This document shows positions 7,688-15,607 of a stretch of DNA of 64,000 bases, piece by piece. Under the pieces are notes generated by a model. The model saw nothing but the letters and a program-made list of their open reading frames with translations. It made no database searches and was not told the origin of the DNA. Location of the stretch: positions 1-64,000 of the forward strand of contig NZ_JOIR01000015.1 in NCBI RefSeq assembly GCF_000720115.1, written 5' to 3'. A program made the position numbers and the translations under genes. Each line of letters begins with the position of its first letter. Within the stretch, counting starts at the first letter, position 1. The DNA comes from Streptomyces sp. NRRL F-2580. Lineage in GTDB: Bacteria; Actinomycetota; Actinomycetes; Streptomycetales; Streptomycetaceae.

Positions 7688-8479
7688 GTGACAGGCTCGG
7701 AAGTACCCCATTCGTTCCGGCTCGCTTATGTCCCCGGGGTGACACCCAGCAAGTGGGTGCGGATCTGGAACGAGCGGCTGCCGGACGTCCCGCTGACCCT
7801 TGTCGCGGTGTCCCCCGGCGAGGCGTTCGGCGTACTGCGGGAGGGCGGCGCCGACGCGGGATTCGTCCGCCTGCCGGTCGACCGTACGGACCTCAGCGCG
7901 ATCCCGCTGTACACCGAGACCACAGTGGTGGTCGTGCCCAAGGACCACCTGGTGGCAGCGGCCGAAGAGGTGTCCACCGAGGACCTGGCCGACGAGATCG
8001 TGCTGCATCCCCTCGACGACACCCTCGTGTGGGAGCAGCTGCCGGGACGGCCCGCGATCGAGCGTCCCGCGACGACGGCCGACGCGATCGAGCTGGTGGC
8101 GGCCGGGATCGGCGTCCTGGTCGTCCCGCAGTCGCTGGCCCGTCTGCACCACCGCAAGGACCTCACCTACCGGCCGGTCTCGGACGCGCCCGAGTCGCGC
8201 GTCGCGCTGTCGTGGCCGCAGGAGGAGACCACCGATCTGGTGGAGGAGTTCATCGGGATCGTCCGCGGCCGGACGGTGAACAGCACGCGCGGTCGCCCTC
8301 CGACGCCGCCGCAGCCGAAGGCGAAGCGCAAGCGCCCCGAGACGGGCTCCGGCTCGGGCTCGGGTGCCCAGAAGAAGACCACGTCCGGCAAGGCCACGGG
8401 CAAGAACCCGCGTGGTGGATCCGGCGGCGCCAAGGCTGCCAAGGGCGGCAAGAGCGGCAAGCCCCGCCGTCGGCCGTAG
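7688..8479 (+). CDS. LysR substrate-binding-domain protein lacking a DNA-binding domain
   Basis: Residues 8-200 match the periplasmic-binding-like effector domain of LysR regulators: FRLAYVPGVTPSKWVRIW at the start, then VVVVPKDHLVAAAEEVSTEDLADE and IELVAAGIGVLVVPQSLARL. The usual N-terminal winged helix-turn-helix is absent; the GTG start at 7688 begins directly with the effector domain. The last 65 residues are instead a Lys/Arg/Gly/Ser-rich tail that could bind nucleic acid nonspecifically. The gene is divergent from the DUF5997 gene. Confidence 0.82.
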   Translation: MTGSEVPHSFRLAYVPGVTPSKWVRIWNERLPDVPLTLVAVSPGEAFGVLREGGADAGFVRLPVDRTDLSAIPLYTETTVVVVPKDHLVAAAEEVSTEDLADEIVLHPLDDTLVWEQLPGRPAIERPATTADAIELVAAGIGVLVVPQSLARLHHRKDLTYRPVSDAPESRVALSWPQEETTDLVEEFIGIVRGRTVNSTRGRPPTPPQPKAKRKRPETGSGSGSGAQKKTTSGKATGKNPRGGSGGAKAAKGGKSGKPRRRP

Positions 8480-8725
8480 GACCGGCCAGGGCACGGGAGG
8501 ACCGGCGAGGACCGGAACGGCCGGCGAGGGCACGGAAGGGCCAGCGGACCGGGAAAGGCGGGCAAGGGGACGGGGACCCGGACGGGCGGGCAAGGGCACG
8601 CTACGGCCGGCGAGGCCCGGCAGGGCTGCCACGGACCGTCGTCCGGTCTGATCCGAACGACAGGCCTGTGGCCCCGACGGCCTGGCTTCGGGGATCCGGA
8701 TCGCCTCCCGGTGTATGCAGGTGGG

Positions 8726-9853
8726 ATGGATCTCCGGCCGGCACGCCCCCCTCGCCACCGAGCCCTGCGGGTCAGCCACGCACAGCTGGCGGTCCCGTTC
8801 GCGCTGATCGCCATCGTGACGCTGGTCGACGTCGTCGCTCCGCCGGACGTTCACCTCGGGCCGTTCCTGGTCGCCGCACCGGCGGTGACGGCCTCGTTCG
8901 CGGGGCCCCGGATGACGGGCCTCGTCGGCCTGGTCGCCGTGCTGGCCCAGGTGGTCGTCGCCACGGCGCGCACCAGCCTGACCGATCTGAACCACACCTT
9001 CCAGATCATCGCGCTCGTCATGATCTCGGGGTTCGTGACCTTCTTCGCCCACCTGCGCGAGGTGCACGAGAAGGAGCTGATCCAGCTGCGCTCGGTGGCG
9101 GAGACCGCCCAGGAGGTGGTCCTGCGGCCGCTGCGCGACCGGATGGGACCGCTGAGCGTCGCCTCCGTGTACCTCGCGGCGGCGGCCGCGGCCCAGATCG
9201 GCGGCGACCTGTACGCGGCCGCCCGTACGGCCACGGGGACGCGGCTGATCATCGGTGACGTCCGCGGCAAGGGCCTGGAGGCGGTCGGGGACGCCGCGCT
9301 CGTACTCGGCGCCTTCCGGGCCGCAGCCCACCAGGAGGCCGAGCTGACGGGCCTGGTGAACTACCTGGAGGCGGCGGTCTCCCCCGACCTGGACGGCTCG
9401 GAGGACGACGGCCGCGACGGCGTTCCGGGCGAGGACGGCGAGAGCTTCGTGACCGCGGCCGTCCTGGACGTCCCCGACGTGGAACCGGTGCTGCACCTGG
9501 TCAGCTGCGGCCATCCGCCGCCGCTCCTCCTGCCCCGCGCCGGCGGGGTCGTACACCTGGAGGTGTCCCAGCCCGGGCCGCCCCTGGGGCTCGCCGGTCT
9601 CGTGGCCGCGCCCGTCACGGCGCAGACCTTCGCCTTCGCGGCGGGTGACGTCCTGCTCCTCTACACGGACGGCGTTCTGGAGGCACGTGACCGGGAGGGC
9701 GCCTTCTACCCCCTCGCGGAGCGCGTGGCCGCCTGCTCCGGCATGCACCCGCGGGCCCTGCTCGACCACCTGTGCCGGGACCTGCTCGCCCACGCGACCG
9801 GCAACACCCTGGGCGACGACGCCGCGATGGTGGCGATCGAACGACCCCTGTAG
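8726..9853 (+). CDS. Membrane-bound PP2C/SpoIIE-type serine phosphatase
   Basis: Three or four membrane segments (residues about 15-105) are followed by a PP2C-SpoIIE domain. Metal-site motifs are present: QIGGDLYAA, DVRGKGLEA, CGHPPPLLL, LLLYTDGVLEARD and GDDAAMVAIERPL. Such proteins dephosphorylate anti-sigma-factor antagonists in Streptomyces stress and development pathways. No partner kinase or antagonist is adjacent. ATG 8726 is taken as the start; an in-frame GTG lies at 8711. The protein is about 375 residues, usual for this class. The 246 bp upstream are GC-rich with many GGCGAGG-like words but no gene. Confidence 0.88.
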   Translation: MDLRPARPPRHRALRVSHAQLAVPFALIAIVTLVDVVAPPDVHLGPFLVAAPAVTASFAGPRMTGLVGLVAVLAQVVVATARTSLTDLNHTFQIIALVMISGFVTFFAHLREVHEKELIQLRSVAETAQEVVLRPLRDRMGPLSVASVYLAAAAAAQIGGDLYAAARTATGTRLIIGDVRGKGLEAVGDAALVLGAFRAAAHQEAELTGLVNYLEAAVSPDLDGSEDDGRDGVPGEDGESFVTAAVLDVPDVEPVLHLVSCGHPPPLLLPRAGGVVHLEVSQPGPPLGLAGLVAAPVTAQTFAFAAGDVLLLYTDGVLEARDREGAFYPLAERVAACSGMHPRALLDHLCRDLLAHATGNTLGDDAAMVAIERPL

Positions 9854-9903
9854 GGAGCGACGGCCCTTGTGGGAACGGGATCGGGGTTTGCCAGAATCGG
9901 ATC

Positions 9904-10275
9904 ATGCTGACCATCGGAACGATCGTCATGGGCGCCTCGGACGTGCGGCGCGCCACGGAATTCTGGAGCCGGGCCCTGGGCTACGTCCCGCGCGACGGCG
10001 AGGTGGACGAGGGCTGGACCGTCCTGGTGCCCCCGGACGGCGGCGGGCCCGGCCTGGCACTGGGCCGCAGCGTCACGCCCGTACAGGAACGCCCGCGGGT
10101 CCACCTCGACCTGTACGTGGCCGACGCGGCGGAGCAGGCGGCGGAGGTGGCGCGCCTGGTGGCGCTGGGTGCCCGGCACGTCGACTGGGACTCCTATCCC
10201 GAGGACCCCGATTTCATCGTGCTGGCCGACCCCGAGGGCAACCGCTTCTGCGTGATCGACACCACCCACGGCTGA
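9904..10275 (+). CDS. VOC-family protein
   Basis: The 123-residue protein is a single glyoxalase-type module: TIGTIVMGASDVRRATEFWSRALGY at the N-terminus, RVHLDLYVADAAEQAAEV in the middle, and the closing strand FIVLADPEGNRFCVID. The conserved His in HLDLYV and Glu in DPEGNRF are typical ligand positions. The substrate is unknown. It is distinct in sequence from the VOC protein at 298-732. The ATG at 9904 is chosen because it directly precedes the first strand, 50 bp after the phosphatase stop. Confidence 0.8.
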   Translation: MLTIGTIVMGASDVRRATEFWSRALGYVPRDGEVDEGWTVLVPPDGGGPGLALGRSVTPVQERPRVHLDLYVADAAEQAAEVARLVALGARHVDWDSYPEDPDFIVLADPEGNRFCVIDTTHG

Positions 10276-10492
10276 CCACAGCCCGAGCCCGAGGCGAAGG
10301 TGGGCCGCGGGCCTTGCGGAAGTGGCCTGCTCAGTCCCCGGCCGCGGACGAGCCGGCCTGAGGGAAGTCCCACGGAAGGGCCGAATGGCACCCCGGATGA
10401 GGCAAGTTGCGGCACCGTCAGGCAGGACCAGGCATGATCGAATTCCAGCTAGAGTAGGCATTTCAAGCCAACACCTTTTCCCTGGGGGATCC

Positions 10493-10933
10493 TTGCGCCT
10501 CAAGAGCAGCCTCGTCGCCACCGCCGCGGCTCTGGCCACCGTCGTCATTCCGCTCATCGCCAGCCCCGCGGCCGCGGCGTCCGGCACCGAGCAGACGGTC
10601 TCGACCAACTCGTACTACGGGCGGATGGTCATCGGCTGGCGGATCAACCCCTACCGTCTCGACCCGATCCAGATCGTCGCCCAGGACCGCGCGACCGACG
10701 GCTACGTCGTCGGCATCCGCCTCATCACCAACGGCGCGAGCGGCCACAAGGTCTGGAGCATGCGGACCGTGCCCAGCGGCCAGACGAGCGCCTCGTGGAG
10801 CACGTACCTGGAGGCCGGCTGGATCGACAACGCCTACTTCGAGGTCTGCAAGATCGGCGCCAGCAGCGGCGTGATCGCGAGCTGCGAGGCGTCGGGCGTG
10901 ATGAACAACCCGTTCGACGACTCCTCCATGTAG
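10493..10933 (+). CDS. Small secreted protein of unknown function
   Basis: A TTG start at 10493 gives 146 residues beginning with a classical Sec signal peptide: a positive LRLKSS start, a hydrophobic core, and cleavage near ASPAAAASG at about residue 28. The mature part, about 118 residues, has two Cys (in VCKIG and ASCEA) that may form a disulfide, and repeated Tyr/Trp-rich strands. I do not recognise the family. The gene is single and followed at once by a strong terminator, so it is an independent transcription unit. The start is inferred from the signal peptide; CTGGGGG 9 bp upstream is a weak ribosome site. Confidence 0.72.
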   Translation: MRLKSSLVATAAALATVVIPLIASPAAAASGTEQTVSTNSYYGRMVIGWRINPYRLDPIQIVAQDRATDGYVVGIRLITNGASGHKVWSMRTVPSGQTSASWSTYLEAGWIDNAYFEVCKIGASSGVIASCEASGVMNNPFDDSSM

Positions 10934-10945
10934 GACGCACGACGA

Positions 10946-10980
10946 GGGGGTGTCACCCGCACGCGGGTGACACCCCCTTT
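10946..10980 (+). terminator. Rho-independent terminator
   Basis: A perfect 14-bp stem (GGGGGTGTCACCCG paired with CGGGTGACACCCCC) with a four-base loop CACG is followed by TTT. It sits 13 bp after the secreted-protein stop codon. Confidence 0.9.
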
Positions 10981-11205
10981 CGCCTGTCTCCGACCTTCGG
11001 CCCGGGGCCGGTCAGTCCGTCGTGAACGAGACGAGACTGGCGCCAGCGGTCCGCAACGTCGCTTCCTCAGCCCCTGCTTACCCCTGCCTTAAGCGGAACC
11101 TAAGACTCACGAAGGGCGGGTCGAAACGAACGAATGTCCGTTTCGGTGCGGCTAGCGTGCTGCCGCATACCCCAACCCCCCCAGTAACACAGAGGCAGGC
11201 ACGCG

Positions 11206-12702
11206 ATGGGCAGCACAGTCGGGCACCGGCGCAGGACGAGCCGCAAGGCGAAGATCACGGGAGCGATCGTGGCGGCGGCCGTGATCGGAGGCGCGGCCTT
11301 CGCCTTCACCGGGACCGCCCAGGCGGCCTCCGTCGGCGCCGTGTACACGAAGTCCAGCTCCTGGAGCGGCGGTTACACCGGCCAGTACGTCATCACCAAC
11401 CACACCGGCCAGGCGCAGTCGGACTGGACTCTCCAGTTCGACCTGCCGGCGGGTACGAAGGTCGACTCCCTGTGGAACGGCACCCACACCGTCTCCGGCC
11501 GGCGGGTCACCGTGAAGCCCGCGAGCTGGAACGGGGAACTCGCCGCCGGGGCCTCCGTCACCGTCGGCTTCGTGACCAGCGGGTCCGGCTCCCCCGGCGA
11601 CCCGACCGGGTGCCTGATCAACGGCGTGAAGTGCTCCGTGGACCAGGGCGCGACGGCCCAGCCCAGCGGGCGGCCCACCGTCCGTCCCACCGTCACCGCG
11701 ACCGTGCCCGCGACGCCCACCGCGCCCGCCACCTCCGCCGCGCCGACGAAGACCGCGGCGCCCTCCCCCACGCAGACCCCCACCGCCCCCGTCCCCGCGC
11801 CCGGCGGCAGCGGCGCGCGCTTCGCCCCGTACGTGGACACCTCCCTGTACCCCGCCTACGACCTGGTCGACACGGCGGCCAAGACCGGCGTGAAGGAGTT
11901 CCACCTCGCCTTCATCACCTCCGGCGGCGGCTGCGCGCCCCTGTGGGGCGGTGTCACGGACCTCGCGAGCGACAAGGTCGCCGCGCAGATCGGTGCGCTG
12001 CGCGCCAAGGGCGGCGACGTACGGGTGTCGTTCGGCGGGGCCGCCGGGCACGAACTGGCCCTGAACTGCGCCACCGTGGACGAGCTGGCGGCCGCGTACG
12101 GGAAGGTCGTCGACCAGTACCGGCTCACCAAGGTGGACTTCGACATCGAGGGCGCGGCCCTGCCGGACACCGCTGCCAACGCGCGCCGTGCGCAGGCCAT
12201 CGCCCGGCTGCAGAAGTCCCACCCCGGCCTGGACGTCGCCTTCACCCTGCCCGTGATGCCCGAGGGGCTGACCCAGCCGGGTGTGGCGCTGCTGGCCGAC
12301 GCCAAGAAGAACGGCGTGCGGGTCGACGCCGTCAACATCATGGCGATGGACTACGGGCCGGCGTACAGCGGGGACATGGGGCAGTACGCGATCCAGGCCG
12401 CGACGGCCACCCAGGCCCAGCTCAAGGGGGTGCTCGGGCTCTCCGACGCGGCGGCGTGGAAGGCCGTGGCCGTCACGCCGATGATCGGCGTGAACGACGT
12501 CACGAGCGAGATCTTCACCGTCGCGGACGCGACGCAGCTGGTGGAGTTCGCGGCGTCGAAGGGGATCGGCCGACTGGCCATGTGGTCCTCGACGCGCGAC
12601 AAGCAGTGTGCGGCCGGCGCCGTCAACTACGCCGATGCCACGTGCAGTTCGATCCTCCAGCAGCCGCTGGCCTTCACCAAGGCGTTCGCCGCGCTCAAGT
12701 AG
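11206..12702 (+). CDS. Secreted chitinase: signal peptide, CBM2, PT linker, GH18
   Basis: Residues 1-41 are a long Sec signal ending TAQAA. Residues 42-145 form a family 2 carbohydrate-binding module (WSGGYTGQYVITNHTG, SDWTLQFDLP, one Cys pair). Residues 146-207 are a Pro/Thr/Ala linker. From about 210 to 498 comes a GH18 catalytic domain, with SFGGAAG for the substrate cleft and the catalytic strand VDFDIEG, where Glu315 is the acid/base and D311/D313 assist. The first Asp of the full DxxDxDxE motif is replaced by Thr308, as seen in some actinobacterial GH18 enzymes. The product hydrolyses chitin outside the cell. ATG 11206 follows AGGCAGG. A bidirectional-looking terminator closes the unit. 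Confidence 0.93.
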   Translation: MGSTVGHRRRTSRKAKITGAIVAAAVIGGAAFAFTGTAQAASVGAVYTKSSSWSGGYTGQYVITNHTGQAQSDWTLQFDLPAGTKVDSLWNGTHTVSGRRVTVKPASWNGELAAGASVTVGFVTSGSGSPGDPTGCLINGVKCSVDQGATAQPSGRPTVRPTVTATVPATPTAPATSAAPTKTAAPSPTQTPTAPVPAPGGSGARFAPYVDTSLYPAYDLVDTAAKTGVKEFHLAFITSGGGCAPLWGGVTDLASDKVAAQIGALRAKGGDVRVSFGGAAGHELALNCATVDELAAAYGKVVDQYRLTKVDFDIEGAALPDTAANARRAQAIARLQKSHPGLDVAFTLPVMPEGLTQPGVALLADAKKNGVRVDAVNIMAMDYGPAYSGDMGQYAIQAATATQAQLKGVLGLSDAAAWKAVAVTPMIGVNDVTSEIFTVADATQLVEFAASKGIGRLAMWSSTRDKQCAAGAVNYADATCSSILQQPLAFTKAFAALK

Positions 12703-12719
12703 CCGCACCGAACGGCCCA

Positions 12720-12752
12720 CGGGCCCGCCGCACATGACGTGCGGCGGGCCCG
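12720..12752. terminator. Bidirectional terminator between convergent genes
   Basis: A perfect 14-bp stem, CGGGCCCGCCGCAC with GTGCGGCGGGCCCG, encloses a five-base loop. It lies between the chitinase stop and the stop of the convergent gene at 12760 and can serve both. Confidence 0.85.
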
Positions 12753-12759
12753 TCACTTG

Positions 12760-13407
12760 TTACGCGAGGATGCCCGCGCGGGTGGCGAGGTCGAGCGCCA
12801 CCTCCGGCCGCGGCGCGGGGCGGCCTTCGGTGTGGCCGGGGGCCAGCAGGGCGGCCACGGCGTCCGCGTCGGCCTTGCGCTCCCGCGCCAGTGCCGCGAA
12901 CCGGGCGACGGCCTCGGCCAGGCTCCGTGAGCGGTCGTACGGGGCGTCGTACGAGGCCACGGCGAGCTCGAGGAACTCCTTCTGCGAGCCGACCCAGGGG
13001 GCGGCCCCGTCCAGCCCGTCCTCCCTCAGCTCGTCGGGGTAGGGGATCCGGTGCCAGGCTCCGCCCTCCCACCAGTAGACGAAGCCGAAGAGGTTCCCCT
13101 TGGCGTCGTCCCTCAGCAGCTCCCAGGGCAGCCATGCGGGGCCGCCCGCCAGGAAGTCGATCTGCTCGCCGGCCGCATGGGTGTGGCTGCCGTCGGGGTC
13201 CTGGCCGCAGAACACGGCGCGTTCCCCGTCGAACAAGGTCAGGCGCCACCAGCCGCCCGCGCCGGTGGAGTGGCACCACAGGCCGTCGTCGTCGAGGGAG
13301 AATTCGGTGCTGGTCGAGCATGCGGCGTCGACCATGGCCATGGTCACCGCCCTCGCCCACAACAGCTCGGGGTGGTCGAGGTCTTCGGGCCGGCTCGGCG
13401 TGTGCAT
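12760..13407 (-). CDS. Conserved hypothetical protein (about 215 aa)
   Basis: The ATG at 13407 has GGAGGAGACC upstream. The 215-residue soluble protein is rich in Trp and acidic residues, with notable segments LWCHSTGAGGWWRLTLFDGERAVFCGQ (cut here for length) near residues 45-70, PAWLPWELLRDDAKGNLFGFVYWWEGGAWHR near 95-125, and a C-terminal helix. No signal peptide or membrane segment is present. I do not recognise the family. Similar Trp-rich cytosolic proteins occur in Streptomyces without known function. It stands alone between the chitinase and a decayed regulator. Confidence 0.7.
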   Translation of the reverse strand: MHTPSRPEDLDHPELLWARAVTMAMVDAACSTSTEFSLDDDGLWCHSTGAGGWWRLTLFDGERAVFCGQDPDGSHTHAAGEQIDFLAGGPAWLPWELLRDDAKGNLFGFVYWWEGGAWHRIPYPDELREDGLDGAAPWVGSQKEFLELAVASYDAPYDRSRSLAEAVARFAALARERKADADAVAALLAPGHTEGRPAPRPEVALDLATRAGILA

Positions 13408-13435
13408 GGTGTGGTCTCCTCCCTGTGCCGGAGAC

Positions 13436-13627
13436 AGCCTCGCACGCCGGGGCCGCCCTCCCGAGTGCGGGCAGCACCGCCTCACCGACAGCGGCGAGGC
13501 CGCCCTCTCCGCCGAGGCGCGGCGGATGGCCTCGGGCGCACAGACCGCGGCCCGCCGGATCGCCGCCCGCCGGGCCGGCCACGACCCCGTTCCCCCAGCG
13601 CCCGAATCCCCCGGGTGTGCCCCGTAG
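13436..13627 (+). pseudogene. PadR/MarR-like regulator, C-terminal remnant
   Basis: In frame 2 the sequence reads RRGRPPE, then HRLTDSGEAALSAEARRMA and a basic helix ending in TAG at 13625. The RGRPP...YRLTxxG wing and the following long helix are the end of a PadR-type winged-helix regulator. No matching N-terminal recognition helix or start codon is found upstream, so this is probably a remnant. The assignment rests on about 60 residues. Confidence 0.4.
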
Positions 13628-13701
13628 GGACACCGAGCGGATCCCGCCAACGCCGCCGCAGCCCCAACTCCCCGCCCCGCATGCCGGGTTACCGTCCACG
13701 C

Positions 13702-14445
13702 ATGCCTTCGAACACACGGACTCCCGCCGCCGTTCCGCGCAGTCGCCGCGCCCTGCTGCGCACCGCCGTGGCGGGCACGGCGGCCGCCGGGGCGGGCCTG
13801 ACCCTCGGCTCGGCCTTTCCGGCCTCCGCCGCCCCGCGGGACGCGGAGAGCGCCGGGCGCGTCACCACCCCCGCGCAGGCGCTGCGCAGGCTGGCGGCCG
13901 GCAACCAGCGCTGGCGCACGCAGCACCAGGAGCACCCGCACGAGTCCGCGTACCTGCGGCGCCGGCTCGTCGAGGGGCAGCAGCCGTTCGCCGTCGTGCT
14001 GGGCTGCGTGGATTCCCGGGTGCCGCCGGAGCTGGTGTTCGACCAGGGCCTGGGCGACCTGCTGACCGTACGGTCGGCGGCCGAGGTGCTCGACGAGGCG
14101 GTGCTGGGGAGCATCGCGTACGGGGTTCTGGAGCTGCGCGTACCGCTGGTGCTCGTCCTGGCCCACCAGTCGTGCGGAGCGGTGGCCGCGGCGGTCCACG
14201 CCGACGAGACGGGCGAGCCGCTTCCCGCCCACATCCGGTACCTGGCCGATCAGATACGGCCTTCCATCGATCACGGACAGCACGGTGACGCCCGCGTCGA
14301 CGCGACGGTCAGCGCACACGTGCGGGAGGTCCGTCGCCGACTGGCGGCCGAGCCCGACCTCGCCGGGAAGGTCGCGGCGGGCGAACTGGCCGTGGTCGCC
14401 GCCCGCTACGAACTGCGCGACCAGCAGGTGCGCACCCTGTCGTGA
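13702..14445 (+). CDS. Exported beta-carbonic anhydrase
   Basis: Residues 1-43 are a Tat signal (RSRRALLRTAVAGTAAAGAG) ending SAAPR. The mature domain has the beta-class zinc site: Cys102-Val-Asp104-Ser-Arg106 and His155-Gln-Ser-Cys158. The Asp/Arg pair that gates the zinc is intact. It interconverts carbon dioxide and bicarbonate, here outside the membrane. At 247 residues it fits exported actinobacterial members. The start is ATG 13702; an in-frame ATG at 13681 would add seven residues. A hairpin terminator follows. Confidence 0.92.
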   Translation: MPSNTRTPAAVPRSRRALLRTAVAGTAAAGAGLTLGSAFPASAAPRDAESAGRVTTPAQALRRLAAGNQRWRTQHQEHPHESAYLRRRLVEGQQPFAVVLGCVDSRVPPELVFDQGLGDLLTVRSAAEVLDEAVLGSIAYGVLELRVPLVLVLAHQSCGAVAAAVHADETGEPLPAHIRYLADQIRPSIDHGQHGDARVDATVSAHVREVRRRLAAEPDLAGKVAAGELAVVAARYELRDQQVRTLS

Positions 14446-14460
14446 CGGCGGCGGTACGGA

Positions 14461-14498
14461 CGGCTCATCCCGGCGCTGTCCGCGACCGGGATGAGCCG
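14461..14498. terminator. Terminator between carbonic anhydrase and chaplin genes
   Basis: CGGCTCATCCCGG at 14461-14473 pairs perfectly with CCGGGATGAGCCG at 14486-14498 over a 12-base loop. It lies between two convergent stop codons and probably acts in both directions. Confidence 0.82.
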
Positions 14499-14511
14499 GC
14501 GTTCACGACCC

Positions 14512-14751
14512 TCAGGCGTTGACGCAGACGTTGCCGGCGGCCGGGTTGAGCGCACCGATCACGTTGACGCTGTTCCCGCACACGTTGATCGGAATGTGGA
14601 TCGGGATCTGGACCACGTTGCCCGAGAGGAAGCCGGGCGAGCCGATCGCGACACCTTCCGCGTGGGCGTCCGCCGACGCCGAGGACGCACCGCCCATGAC
14701 CGCCAGGCCCAGCACCAGGGCAAGGCCTGCACTCTTCAGAACACGCGACAC
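14512..14751 (-). CDS. Short chaplin (hydrophobic surface protein)
   Basis: The 79-residue product has a Sec signal (about residues 1-28, ending SASADA) and one chaplin domain: GNVVQIPIHIPINVCGNSV and the closing GALNPAAGNVCVNA with two Cys. This is the ChpE-H size class. Short chaplins are secreted and assemble into the amyloid-like layer that lets aerial hyphae break the water surface. GTG at 14751 is the start, with AAGGAG seven bases upstream. An ATG nearby is in another frame. Which of the short chaplins it corresponds to is not resolved. Confidence 0.92.
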   Translation of the reverse strand: MSRVLKSAGLALVLGLAVMGGASSASADAHAEGVAIGSPGFLSGNVVQIPIHIPINVCGNSVNVIGALNPAAGNVCVNA

Positions 14752-15607
14752 GTGACATCTCCTTGTTACCGCACAGCGGTGCCGGAGCACCGCGCGGCCC
14801 CGAGGGGGACCACCCCCTTTCATTCGGCAGCTGACCGCCGCCCGACCTGGTTCAGGAGCCCGGTTCCCTCGAAGGGGTGCCCTCGCGGCCCCCGTTTGGG
14901 GGCATCGGAGCCCGGCGGCCGTGGTGCCGTTCGACGGAGCCCTGTTCGAGAGGGGCGGCGCAACGTGCCTCCGGGAACCGCCCCTTCGCTGCCGGTCTTC
15001 CCCGGCCGCGGGGTGAGAACCGACCACGGACGGTGATCCCGTCCCGCGCGCTGCGCGGGGGTGGCGGCCTTGCGTCGGGGAGCGGCGGAGCCGAGCCGCC
15101 CGTGCGGGGCGGGAGCCGCTGGGCGGGTACGCCGAGTTCCGCGACCCGCCACAGCACCCCCACGCCTCGGCGTCCGCCTGGCGCGGGGTGCCCTGCCCCG
15201 GCGTCCTGGACCACGGGAACGGGCCGCGGCGCGCCGGGGCCCGGCGCACCCGCCCGCGCGGAGCCGGTTCCCGGCAGCCGCCGCACGTGCGCGTACAGGT
15301 GCTCGGAGCGGCCCCGGTAGCGGTAGCGGACCACCGCCGGAAGACGTCGAGGGCTCTGGTGACCCCGCGCAGCCCCACCCCGATGCTCACGACGGCGGGC
15401 GGTTCGTCGAGTGGTACGGCGGCCACGGTCCCGGTCGGGATCCAGGAGCGGTCATCCGTCATGGGTGCAGGGGTACCAGACCACGTGAGTCGGCGGCACC
15501 GTGTACGCAGATCGATCGATACGATCGGTTCATACGCGTCTCTTGAGCGTGATTTCGCACGCATGCTAGAAACGGTCGTCAGGGCACCTCCCAGCTCTGG
15601 AGGCTCC
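14752..15607. other. 850-bp gap without a confident gene; leader of the lyase gene
   Basis: No complete gene is supported. On the minus strand an ATG at 15462 opens with MTDDRSWIPTGTVAAVP and stays plausible for about 45 codons, then turns into Arg/Pro-rich sequence. It may be a broken gene or chance. The right end carries the operator at 15514 and the leader of the PL8 lyase gene. Confidence 0.45.
15514..15531. promoter_or_regulatory. Operator copy 1, upstream of PL8 lyase
   Basis: GATCGATACGATCGGTTC differs at only two of 18 positions from the site at 22563-22580. It ends 77 bp before the lyase ATG. The near-identity at two promoters of functionally related genes marks it as a regulator-binding site. 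The regulator is not in the window. Confidence 0.65.

Noticed and set aside
15335..15462. Possible divergent gene starting at 15462 on the minus strand
   Set aside because: Plausible for about 45 codons only, then Arg/Pro-rich without motif; no ribosome site and no recognised family.
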